Part shown: in pieces, positions 44,891 through 52,715 of the stretch
Numbering within the stretch: position 1 is the stretch's first letter
Layout of the letters: each line of letters opens with the position of its first letter
Source: Rhodococcus wratislaviensis
Lineage (GTDB): Bacteria > Actinomycetota > Actinomycetes > Mycobacteriales > Mycobacteriaceae
Direction: 5' to 3'
Assembly: GCF_900455735.1 (NCBI RefSeq)
Contig: NZ_UAUI01000028.1
Coordinates: 1 to 64,000 of the forward strand
DNA length: 64,000 nucleotides
The notes under the pieces: model-generated
Database searches by the model: none
What the model saw: the letters and a program-made list of their open reading frames with translations, nothing else
Told to the model about the DNA's origin: nothing
Made by a program: the position numbers and the translations under genes

Positions 44891-46069
44891 TCAGGTGTTG
44901 CGGATCAGCATCGCCAATCTGAGGGCGAGCTGGAGTCCGGCTCTGCGTTCGCCCTGTGCCCAATCCTCTCCGAGAAGCTGTTGCGCACGGTCGAGCCTGT
45001 AGTAGAGGGTGGTGCGGTGCACCGCCAGTTGGGCGGCAGCGCGGCGTGTGTCACCGCCGCAATCGAAGTAGGCGTCCAAACTCTCGCGAATCAGCGTGTT
45101 GTCCGCATCGAACAGACGGGATGCGCCGGGGAACAGAATCTCCAGGGTTTCCGTCGTCCACGGCAGTCCATAGAACACGAGGTCAGCTCCGAGCTCGTTC
45201 CAGCCCAACTGCTCGACGTTCCGCGCGTGTGCAACGGTTGCCGCATAGCTGGATTCCATTCCGGATCGTCGCAGCCCATCGAGATCGGAGGCAGCGCCCC
45301 CGGTGCCGGTTCCGTGCAACTTCCATCCACGCCGCCGGGCCGCCTGTGCCAGAGCGTGGCGGAACGGGCGAAGGCGGTCGGCGTGTACCTCGGCACTGAC
45401 AATCAGGTGGAGTGTGTCGTCGCCGTGCCCCAGGAGGGAACGGCCCACCGGTCGGGCGTACGCGACTTCCTGGGCGGCGCCCCGCATCGCTCGGACGTCC
45501 AGCGGCTCGCCGCCGGCATCGATCGGTGCCAACTTCATGGTGAGCACACATGCGGGCTCGGTAAATCGAAGGAGAGGTTCGCCGCTGAGAAGGTCGGCCG
45601 GCGGTGAAGACTTGTGCGGTGGGGCGAGCAGTGCGCTCACGAGTTGAGACTCGCGGTCCAGCACGGTGGCCATCGACTGAGACTGCTGGTGGAGCAGGTC
45701 TGCGATCGCGGAGGCGGTCCCGGCCGCTGCTGTGATGTCGGAATCTGTGAGCGGCGGGCTGTCGATCAGCCACAGATATCCCTGGAGTTCCCCGTGTGCC
45801 CGCATCGGAATGCACACCCGAGGCAACGTCTGCAACGCCGGATTCGCGGGGAACCGAACCGGCCCGGTGGCGTGCGCGATATCGAGCGAGAATGCGTACT
45901 CGAATACTTCCGGGGACGAGTGTCGCTGGAGGATCGACCGGACGCGGACATCGTCGAGATCACCGTGCTGCTCGGTCAAAGCGAGCGGCTTGAGACCGCA
46001 GTCGTCGATTTCGATCGAGCGGTTCAACTGATCCGCGAGACTGTCCGCGTACTGCTGGACGTCGTTCAT
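44891..46069 (-). CDS. PucR/CdaR-family transcriptional regulator
   Basis: The product is 392 aa. The N-terminus (about 1-130) looks like a GAF-type sensor (CIPMRAHGELQGYLWLIDSP). The centre (about 160-290) is a GGDEF-related PucR domain. The C-terminus has the HTH_30 signature LDAYFDCGGDTRRAAAQLAV then HRTTLYYRLDRAQQLLG. These regulators control amino acid, purine and betaine catabolism. It lies upstream of and in line with the transporter-lyase-oxidase operon across a 300-base gap, and is its likely regulator. A decayed PucR fragment lies at the far end of the locus. Confidence 0.88.
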   Translation of the reverse strand: MNDVQQYADSLADQLNRSIEIDDCGLKPLALTEQHGDLDDVRVRSILQRHSSPEVFEYAFSLDIAHATGPVRFPANPALQTLPRVCIPMRAHGELQGYLWLIDSPPLTDSDITAAAGTASAIADLLHQQSQSMATVLDRESQLVSALLAPPHKSSPPADLLSGEPLLRFTEPACVLTMKLAPIDAGGEPLDVRAMRGAAQEVAYARPVGRSLLGHGDDTLHLIVSAEVHADRLRPFRHALAQAARRRGWKLHGTGTGGAASDLDGLRRSGMESSYAATVAHARNVEQLGWNELGADLVFYGLPWTTETLEILFPGASRLFDADNTLIRESLDAYFDCGGDTRRAAAQLAVHRTTLYYRLDRAQQLLGEDWAQGERRAGLQLALRLAMLIRNT

Positions 46070-46212
46070 CCGTAAACCTGCCGGTCGTCATCCCGGGTTG
46101 CGGGGCCCCGATGTCTCTGCTTGTGCTGCAACGTTTTCGAGTGCGACGCGCGGCGGGGGATCGGATGGACAGGTCACTCGGTGTTCATCCGATCCCCTCG
46201 TCGGGGAATTCG

Positions 46213-46362
46213 TCAGTTCGTGACCGCGGGGCGGGTGGGCCTGCGGTCGTCGGCGAACATGGCCTCGATCCTCGACTTGATCTCCGCGGTGCTCATGGTG
46301 CCGCTGCGCCGGGGCGTCTGCCGTCCGGTGGGAGTCGTCGGGGCAATCGAGGTTGTCGCCAT
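46213..46362 (-). CDS. Small hypothetical protein
   Basis: The product is 49 aa from the ATG at 46362, preceded by AGCAGGA. It has a Thr/Pro/Arg-rich N-terminus and a short amphipathic helix (MSTAEIKSRIEAMFADDRRP). I do not recognise it. A perfect CRP-type palindrome lies 49 bases upstream, and the ribosome site is good, so it is likely expressed. Confidence 0.5.
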   Translation of the reverse strand: MATTSIAPTTPTGRQTPRRSGTMSTAEIKSRIEAMFADDRRPTRPAVTN

Positions 46363-46410
46363 GTGTCCTGCTTTCGTCGGATACCGATATGTGTGCCTCA
46401 CGGTCACGGT

Positions 46411-46426
46411 TGTGATCTGATTCACA
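46411..46426. promoter_or_regulatory. CRP/GlxR-type binding site
   Basis: TGTGATCTGATTCACA matches TGTGA-N6-TCACA exactly. It lies 49 bases upstream of the 49-aa gene (minus strand) and 276 bases upstream of the methyltransferase (plus strand). The first distance suits activation of the small gene by a cAMP-responsive CRP/GlxR protein. Confidence 0.65.
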
Positions 46427-46701
46427 TCGTGGCCGACTATGTTGTACACCACATGTTCGGTCCCGTGCCACTCGGCCTGGTCACCTCGGCGGTGGCTGGG
46501 AATGTGACCGAGCGGGTGCGAGGTCGGCGAATCGGCTCCGGCTGATTGCGGTGGCCCGAGCGTAGAATTGCGCGGGTTCGGTCGATCACGCTGGGCCCGG
46601 ATTTCGGTGAGGCCTTACCGAACTTCTCTGGCCTCGTCGCCGCTCTGCGCTGCTCGGTCGTCGGCTCCGAATTGGGACGAGATCGGGAGGGTATTTCAGC
46701 G

Positions 46702-47586
46702 ATGCGAACCGATGGAGACAGTTGGGACATCGTCAGTAGCGTGGGCCTGACCGCGTTGGGAGTGGCGACATTTCGGGCGTTGGAGACAGTGCGCCCCGAC
46801 GCGCTGATTCAGGACGACTACGCGCGGTGGTTCGTCGAAGCGGCGGGTGAACCGCATTTCACCGGGCTGTTGGCCGACCCGTCGACACTCGGGGACATGC
46901 CGGTCTCCGGATTCATGGGTTCTCGGACCAAATTCTTCGACGAGTTCTTCTCGTCAGCCACGAGTTCAGGGGTTTCACAGGCGGTGATCCTCGCGGCCGG
47001 GTTGGACGCACGGGCGTATCGCCTCGACTGGCCGACCGGCACGACGGTCTTCGAGGTCGACCAACCGCAGGTGCTGGAATTCAAGGAGGGGGTCCTCGCT
47101 GATCATGGCGCCAGGGCGAAGGCTGATCGTCGCCCGGTGGCCGTCGATCTGCGAGACGACTGGCCTGCCGCCCTCCAAGCTGCCGGATTCGACCCCGGTA
47201 AGGCGACCGCCTGGTCGGTGGAGGGGCTGCTGGCGTACCTCCCGGGCGTGGCGCACGACGCGCTGTTCGAGCGGATCGACCAACTGTCCGGTCCCGGCAG
47301 CCACCTTGCCGTGGACAACTTCGCGGCGGGAACCGATATGCAACGCTTCGAGGCCATCAGAGCGAAGTATTTCGCGAATAATCCGTTCGGCGACATCGAC
47401 ATCTCCGAGCTGTTCTACGGTGACGAGCGGGCCGATCCGGTGCAGTGGTTGACCGGGCACGGCTGGTCGGTGCGGCGGTCCACTTCGCTCGAGCTGGCGG
47501 CTGCCTACGGGCGGCCGGTTCCGGAGCTCCCCGAAGAACTTGTCGATCTGTCGAAACGATCGACGTACCTGACCGCGGTCAAGTAG
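46702..47586 (+). CDS. Class I SAM-dependent methyltransferase, PPM/TIGR00027 family
   Basis: The product is 294 aa from ATG 46702, GGGAGGG ten bases upstream. The family is large in mycolate actinobacteria and is marked by WDIVSSVGLTALGVATFRAL, DDYARWFVEAAG and the SAM motif VILAAGLDARAYRLDWPTGT. Next come VFEVDQPQVLEFK and the later WSVEGLLAYLP. It resembles leucine carboxyl methyltransferases; substrates in this group are mostly unknown. It is monocistronic, convergent with the cytochrome b561 gene. Confidence 0.9.
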   Translation: MRTDGDSWDIVSSVGLTALGVATFRALETVRPDALIQDDYARWFVEAAGEPHFTGLLADPSTLGDMPVSGFMGSRTKFFDEFFSSATSSGVSQAVILAAGLDARAYRLDWPTGTTVFEVDQPQVLEFKEGVLADHGARAKADRRPVAVDLRDDWPAALQAAGFDPGKATAWSVEGLLAYLPGVAHDALFERIDQLSGPGSHLAVDNFAAGTDMQRFEAIRAKYFANNPFGDIDISELFYGDERADPVQWLTGHGWSVRRSTSLELAAAYGRPVPELPEELVDLSKRSTYLTAVK

Positions 47587-47861
47587 CCCACGCTCTCGCT
47601 CGCAGCGATGAACCACAGAGGCGAGCCATTGCGGTGGACCGCCATCCGCGCGTACATTGGTAGTTGCGGATCGAGAGAGTAATCGGCAACGGTGAAACAC
47701 TCGAGAAGCAGAGATCCGGCCGAGAATGTGAGAGCATTCCCGGCCGAACCCCTGTCTGGGGCATGTTCCCGCTCACCGACCTGGCCGAACTGGTGCTCCA
47801 TCACGCGGCCGGCACGAGTCGCATGCCGGTCTCGGCATCGGTGCTGCGAGCATCACCATCC

Positions 47862-48485
47862 TCAATCCTGCTCTGCAGCAATATCATCGACGATCCGCGC
47901 AGGTGCCGGCCGGGACGAGGTAGGCGAAGACTTTCGGCGAGTACGCCACGGTGCCATCCGGTCGAGGAGCCTGTCGTTCAGGACCAGCACATGGAAGAGG
48001 ACGGCGGACATGTGTGCGGTGAAGGTGAAGAACAGCAGGTAGGCGAATGCGGTGTGAGCTTGTCTCAACAACGCGTAGACGCTGGGATCGGGTGCAATCA
48101 GCGTGGGCAAGTGCAGATGCTGGTAGAGGATGATCGGGTAGCCGCCGGCCGAGAGCATGGCCCACCCGGTGAGTGGCTGGATCACAAGTAGCGCGTAGAG
48201 CAGGTACTCCGACGCGGTTGCGACCCGGCGCTCGGCCGGTCTCATGGTGGAGGGTGGTGCGGGCGCGCGGCGCACCAGCCGATTGCCGATGCGGACGATC
48301 ACCAGGGCGAGGATCGCGGCGCCCAACGGGACGTGCACCGAGCGCAGCAGATGGTAGTGGTCGAGGGTCGTCACCATGACGGCGCCGACGAGCAGTTGTG
48401 CGATCACCATGACCGCCATCGCCCAATGCAGCAACCGGACGGTCGGCGCGAACCGGAGCGGGCGGTCGGTCGGGTCAGCGGTCAT
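47862..48485 (-). CDS. Cytochrome b561 family protein
   Basis: The product is 207 aa. It has four membrane helices with the expected heme-ligand histidines: RLLHWAMAVM in TM1, HVPLG in TM2, the loop LYQHLHLP, and AHTAFAYLLFF in the last pair. The family passes electrons across or along the membrane, often from quinol. The ATG lies within the last codons of the catalase-like gene (11-base overlap), so the two are co-translated. A cytoplasmic tail of about 35 Arg/Ser-rich residues ends the protein. Confidence 0.88.
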   Translation of the reverse strand: MTADPTDRPLRFAPTVRLLHWAMAVMVIAQLLVGAVMVTTLDHYHLLRSVHVPLGAAILALVIVRIGNRLVRRAPAPPSTMRPAERRVATASEYLLYALLVIQPLTGWAMLSAGGYPIILYQHLHLPTLIAPDPSVYALLRQAHTAFAYLLFFTFTAHMSAVLFHVLVLNDRLLDRMAPWRTRRKSSPTSSRPAPARIVDDIAAEQD

Positions 48486-49572
48486 CGCGCACCCCATCCA
48501 CATCGACGAGGGCCGGTGTTTTGGGCTCCCCGGACCGTCGGGTGAACGATTCGGTGTAGACCGCGGACCGGGCGCTGAGCAGGGGATCGTCCGAGGGCGC
48601 AATGCCCGTGGGGAGGATGAGCGGGTCGAAGTTGAGGTCCCGCGCGTTGTGCGGCGCTTCGGTCCGGACCGCGTCGATGATCACGGTGCCGACGTCGAGG
48701 ACCTGCCGGGTCGGCGGCCACGGCCGGGTGGCGTCGTCGGTCCTATCGCCGGGTTGACCGATCGTGAGCAACATCCGCCACCGCAACGGTCGACGCGAGA
48801 CTGTCGCGGTGAGTGTGTCGAAGAGGTAATCGCGCCCCGGCAGGCCGGGGGAGCGGGCCGGTTCCTCAGGGACCAGTGTCCATCGCACCGGAACCGTGAC
48901 TCCGGTGTCGTTGGTGCAAAGGAAGGCGTTGAGACCGTAGTAGGTGCTGTTGTCGAACCCGGAGGTCGGTGGATGCTGTCGGATGAGGTTCATCGCCGCC
49001 GCGGTCTCGGGGCGGCGGGAAAGAAACGCCGCCATGCGATCCGGATCGGGCTTGCCGGTGGCCGGGTCCGCTTTCGATGCGAGTAACCGCTCGTAGAAGC
49101 CGTCTGGCGTCCGGTCGGGGAACACCGGGGTGTTGATCATCGCGGTGCGCCACTGCTCGCCATCGGGGAGGTCGAACGCCAACCCCAGCCCGCGGACCGT
49201 GGCGTCGGCGTCCGGAGTGGACGGATTCCCACCCGAGAGTGAGAACCGGCCGGTCACCGGGATCCGGCCGATCCGGAAAACACTGGCCGTGGAGACCGCG
49301 GACCCGGCGCCGGTGGCGGTGAAATATCCGGTCGCGCTGACTCCTTTGGCGTGATTGCGCCGGAACCCGTCGTGGTGCCCGGCGACCTCCTCGAATCGGT
49401 CGGTCAGCCGTGCCGGGGTCAAAGCGTCGGCGTCCAGTGTCCCCGCCGCGCAGAGGAACCCGCCGACGTCCACTGCTGCGATCGCGCCGACCGCGGCCAG
49501 GCCGAGCAGCGCAGTGCGCCGACTGACCGCCGGGCGTGGCGCCCTGACCGGGGGTGCGGTGGCGTCATCCAT
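48475..49572 (-). CDS. SrpA-like catalase-related peroxidase, exported or membrane-anchored
   Basis: The product is 365 aa. The N-terminus has a twin-arginine-like signal anchor (SRRTALLGLAAVGAIAA). The catalase core is short: the distal His74 in RRNHAKGVSATG, then a proximal Tyr in LSARSAVYTESFTRR near residue 344. The tetramerisation parts of full catalases are absent. Such monofunctional small catalases usually have peroxidase activity. It overlaps the lipoprotein gene by eight bases and the cytochrome b561 gene by eleven. This gives an envelope redox unit that I infer is controlled by the divergent ECF sigma factor. Confidence 0.88.
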   Translation of the reverse strand: MDDATAPPVRAPRPAVSRRTALLGLAAVGAIAAVDVGGFLCAAGTLDADALTPARLTDRFEEVAGHHDGFRRNHAKGVSATGYFTATGAGSAVSTASVFRIGRIPVTGRFSLSGGNPSTPDADATVRGLGLAFDLPDGEQWRTAMINTPVFPDRTPDGFYERLLASKADPATGKPDPDRMAAFLSRRPETAAAMNLIRQHPPTSGFDNSTYYGLNAFLCTNDTGVTVPVRWTLVPEEPARSPGLPGRDYLFDTLTATVSRRPLRWRMLLTIGQPGDRTDDATRPWPPTRQVLDVGTVIIDAVRTEAPHNARDLNFDPLILPTGIAPSDDPLLSARSAVYTESFTRRSGEPKTPALVDVDGVRDDR

Positions 49573-50056
49573 GGGCGGAGTCGACCGTCACCACGTGCCA
49601 GGTTCCTTTGACGCCGTCGCCGCCCGTCTGCCCGGGGGCGGTGTCTTTCGCGAACCGGTAGAGCGGGTGGCCGTCGTAGGTGATTTGCTCGGTTCCGTCC
49701 GGCCGCGTCGTGGCACCCGTGCGGGCGGCGAGGGTGGCGTCGGGCCGGGGTGCTCCGAGTGAGGGCGGCCAGATCTCGGCGCAGGGGCCGGTGCACCGGA
49801 TGGAGCCGGGTGTGTCCTCATCGAATCGGTAGAGCGTGAAGCCGTCTCCGTCGGTGAGCACCGCGCCGAGTGCGGTGTCCCGGGTGCCGAGCTCCACCTG
49901 CCCGGCGGCCGCCGGGGTTGCCGGTTCGGGGTTCGCCGCGGCGGACGCAGATGTCGGCACCTGGGGCGGGGCGTCGTCGGTGGCGGTGCCGCACGCCGAG
50001 ATCAGCGCGATCGCGGTGCCGGCGCCGGCCGCCGCAAGAATCGACTTCTTCAGCAT
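49565..50056 (-). CDS. Secreted lipoprotein with repeated PF03640-type domain
   Basis: The product is 163 aa. The lipoprotein signal ends in LISAC with Cys22 as the acylation site. After an Ala/Pro linker come two copies of the family unit, GAVLTDGDGFTLYRFDEDTP and QITYDGHPLYRFAKDTAPGQ, with CTGPCAEIWPP between them. The Cys pair may form a disulfide. The function of the family is unknown; it is often found beside ECF sigma/anti-sigma genes and redox proteins, as here. Confidence 0.88.
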   Translation of the reverse strand: MLKKSILAAAGAGTAIALISACGTATDDAPPQVPTSASAAANPEPATPAAAGQVELGTRDTALGAVLTDGDGFTLYRFDEDTPGSIRCTGPCAEIWPPSLGAPRPDATLAARTGATTRPDGTEQITYDGHPLYRFAKDTAPGQTGGDGVKGTWHVVTVDSAHG

Positions 50057-50260
50057 CTTCGTAGATCTCCATTCGTTCGTTCCCTTGTGCCTGTCGTTCG
50101 GCGCTGGGGAGTACGGATGGTCGGCGGTCCGCGTTCACCTGCCGGGGCCGCCTCCGCGCACCCGAGTGGCAGAATTCGAAGTGAACGCCGCGCCGCCCGC
50201 GCCCGTACTCCTCGGTGGGTGTCGGGCGAGCCGACGCCGTATCCGGTGTTCGGGAGGTGA

Positions 50261-50821
50261 GTGGTGCGGCTTCGTATCGTGCGCACACGCGGGGACCAGT
50301 CCGAGGGAAGTTTGGATGACGAGACGGTGTTGCGGGCCGCCTACGACGACCACGGCAGGGAACTGTTCGCCCTCGCCTACCGCTCCCTCGGAGACCGGGG
50401 TCGCGCGGAGGAGGCGGTGCAGGAGACGTTCCTGCGTGCGTGGCGGGGCGCGGACCGGTACGACCCACGGCGCTCTACGCTCCGGACCTGGCTGTATGCG
50501 ATCTGCCGCAACGTGGTGATCGACGCGATCCGGGCTCGTGCCGCCCGACCGGAGCTGGCCGACGCTGCACCACCCGAGCTGCCCGCACCCGAGCGTCCCC
50601 TCGAACAACTGCTGGTGGGGCTCGAGATGGAGGAGGCGCTGCGGCGGCTGTCCGATCAGCACCGCTTCGTCCTGGTCGAGATTCACCTGCGTGACCGGCC
50701 CGCCACCGAGGTGGCCGCACACCTCGGCATTCCCGTGGGCACCGTCCGCAGTCGCGTGTACTACGCGCTGAAGGCTCTCCGACTCGTACTCGAAGAAATG
50801 GGGTGGCATGGTGACCACTGA
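50261..50821 (+). CDS. RNA polymerase ECF sigma factor (SigK/SigL-like group)
   Basis: The product is 186 aa with a GTG start (GGGAGG upstream; GTG 50264 is equally possible). Region 2 is AYRSLGDRGRAEEAVQETFL and RTWLYAICRNVVIDAIR. Region 4 is HRFVLVEIHLRDRPATEVAA, then HLGIPVGTVRSRVYYALKAL. It directs RNA polymerase to envelope or redox stress promoters. The stop overlaps the start of the zinc-type anti-sigma gene by 14 bases. The divergent lipoprotein-catalase-cytochrome operon is the obvious target. Confidence 0.93.
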   Translation: MVRLRIVRTRGDQSEGSLDDETVLRAAYDDHGRELFALAYRSLGDRGRAEEAVQETFLRAWRGADRYDPRRSTLRTWLYAICRNVVIDAIRARAARPELADAAPPELPAPERPLEQLLVGLEMEEALRRLSDQHRFVLVEIHLRDRPATEVAAHLGIPVGTVRSRVYYALKALRLVLEEMGWHGDH

Positions 50822-51476
50822 CCGCTGCCAGCAGATGCGCACCATGCTGGGGATGTACGCGCTCGGTCGCCTCGACGACAGCGAGACGATCACACTTCGC
50901 GCCCACCTGGACGGTTGCCCGGAGTGCCGCACCGAGTTGCGTCTGCTGACTCCGGTGGCGGCTGCCCTGTCGGCGGCGGACCCGGACCGGCTCACCGAAC
51001 CTGCGCCCCGGCCGTCGTCGACGCTGCCCGACGCGATCTTCGGGGCGGTCGACCGCGAACGCGGACGGAAGCGGTACCACCGGATCGCAGTCGCCGCCGC
51101 GGCCGTCGTGATCGCCGTCGGCCTGGTGACCGGCGGGTTCTTCCTGCGCGGGGGCACCTCGACGGCCCCGCCCGGGCAGCCGGTGGCATTCACGGTGCTC
51201 GCCGCAGGTGTGGATGCCTCCGCGCGGGTGGAGAACCGGGCGTGGGGAACCGGAATCAGCCTCGACGTCGCCGGACTCCCACAGGGCCGCACGTACAACG
51301 TCTGGCTCCAACGCTCCGACGGAAGTCGCATGAATGCCGGCAGTTTCATCGCCGGCGGCGACAAGACGATGTCGATGCAGTTGGCGGTGGGGCTACCGAT
51401 GTCGGATGCGACGATGCTCGGGGTGAGCGCCCCGGGAGACGACCGGACCCTGCTGCAAGCGCCCCTGCGGTCCTGA
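50808..51476 (+). CDS. Membrane anti-sigma factor with zinc-binding N-terminus (RskA-like)
   Basis: The product is 222 aa. The N-terminal ZAS motif is His33-x3-Cys37-x2-Cys40 (HLDGCPEC), preceded by the usual LGMYALGRLDDSE. A single TM helix (about residues 92-113, AVAAAAVVIAVGLVTGGFF) leads to an extracytoplasmic RskA-type domain (WGTGISLDVAGLPQGRTYNV). It holds the ECF sigma factor encoded just upstream until a signal triggers its proteolysis or redox change. The overlap of the two genes supports a 1:1 pair. Confidence 0.92.
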   Translation: MVTTDRCQQMRTMLGMYALGRLDDSETITLRAHLDGCPECRTELRLLTPVAAALSAADPDRLTEPAPRPSSTLPDAIFGAVDRERGRKRYHRIAVAAAAVVIAVGLVTGGFFLRGGTSTAPPGQPVAFTVLAAGVDASARVENRAWGTGISLDVAGLPQGRTYNVWLQRSDGSRMNAGSFIAGGDKTMSMQLAVGLPMSDATMLGVSAPGDDRTLLQAPLRS

Positions 51477-51495
51477 CCGACGCCCTCGGGACGAC

Positions 51496-52707
51496 TCAGA
51501 GGAGTATGCCGTCGCGAGCGACGACCCGTCCGGCCCGCACCACCATGTCCCGACGGGGGACGTCGACGACGATCTGCGGCACGCATTCTCCGTCCAGCAA
51601 CATGAAGTCGGCGGGTGAACCCGGTTGCAGGTCGGCCCGCGGTAGCCCCATGACGGCAGCACCGCCGTCGGCGGCGAGTTCGTAGCACGCCTCGAGATCC
51701 TCGTCGAGGCGTGCGTCGAGTGCCCAGCCGAGCAGCCACGCGCGGTGGAGCATGTCCGCGTCACCGAATGGGCTCCAGTTGTCGCGAACGCCATCCGACC
51801 CGAGCCCGACCCGCACACCGTGCTGCGCCAGAAGACGGAACGGTAATACCGTCGCCGTGGACAGCGCGGCCGTCGTCAGCGCGATATCCGCCATCGCCAG
51901 CAGATTCGCCGTCGAATCCAGGGTGTGGCCGGACAATTCGGCTACGGCGAAGGCGTGGCTGACCGTGACCCGGCCCTGTAGACCGGCCGCTCTGGTTCGC
52001 TCGGCGATGTCGGTGAGAGTCGCGGTACCCGTCTCGCCGGTGTCGTGGAGGTGGATGTCGATCGGCAAACCGTGTCTTTCGGCGATCCCGAAGACCGTGT
52101 CGAGTTGGCGGGCGCCTCCTCCGGTTCCACCGGGGGTGTGGTCGAAGCCTGCCGGGTCGATCCCTCCGATCACGTCGATCAGCCCGCTGTCGGCGGCCAT
52201 CTCGAGCAGTGCCGCGGTGCCCGGCGTCCGTTCGACACCGTGCTGTGGGAACGCGACGATCTGGGCGTCCATCGCGTGGCGCAGGGCATCTCGGGCGGTG
52301 GCCACCGCTTCCACCCCGGCGAGCCCGTACGCCGGCGCCACGTCCACGTGCGCCCGCATCGCTCGTGTCCCGAGGGTGACGGCGTGCGCCATCAGCCGGA
52401 GCGCTCGGTCCGCGACGGGTGTGGGTTGGGCGTGGTGGAGTTCGACGTCGCCGGCGACGAGTTCCCCGATCGCGTGCGCAGTCCGCCTGCTGTACCACGG
52501 CTCGCCCCATGCGGTTTTGTCCGGATGGATGTGGGCGTCGACCAGGGTCGGCACGGCGGCCTTCCCGTGGCCGTCGACGTAGTCGACGGCGACTCCGTCG
52601 GGAATGTTTTGTGCCAGTGCGCCGTTCACGGCGATCAAGTCGGTCACCGCGCCGCCGAAGGGGCGGACGTCGCGGAAGACGGTGACGGTGGTGTTTTCGG
52701 CGGTCAT
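51496..52707 (-). CDS. Cytosine deaminase-like amidohydrolase (paralogue 2)
   Basis: The product is 403 aa. The metal site of the amidohydrolase superfamily is visible: HxH in LVDAHIHPDKTAW, a His in IDIHLHDTGETG, a His in VTVSHAFAV, and the catalytic Asp in VGLGSDGVRDNWSPFGDADM. The DGVRDNWSPFG segment corresponds to the cytosine deaminase DDVFDPWYPLG type. It hydrolyses a C-N bond in a cyclic or linear amide or amidine. It is paralogous to the amidohydrolase two genes upstream and lies directly behind the permease. The pair suggests two hydrolytic steps or two related substrates. Confidence 0.88.
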   Translation of the reverse strand: MTAENTTVTVFRDVRPFGGAVTDLIAVNGALAQNIPDGVAVDYVDGHGKAAVPTLVDAHIHPDKTAWGEPWYSRRTAHAIGELVAGDVELHHAQPTPVADRALRLMAHAVTLGTRAMRAHVDVAPAYGLAGVEAVATARDALRHAMDAQIVAFPQHGVERTPGTAALLEMAADSGLIDVIGGIDPAGFDHTPGGTGGGARQLDTVFGIAERHGLPIDIHLHDTGETGTATLTDIAERTRAAGLQGRVTVSHAFAVAELSGHTLDSTANLLAMADIALTTAALSTATVLPFRLLAQHGVRVGLGSDGVRDNWSPFGDADMLHRAWLLGWALDARLDEDLEACYELAADGGAAVMGLPRADLQPGSPADFMLLDGECVPQIVVDVPRRDMVVRAGRVVARDGILL

Positions 52708-52715
52708 CGTGTTTC

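Noticed and set aside
47505..47804. Minus-strand frame between the PPM methyltransferase and the cytochrome b561 gene
   Set aside because: Half of it is antisense to the methyltransferase; the rest has no domain or ribosome site.
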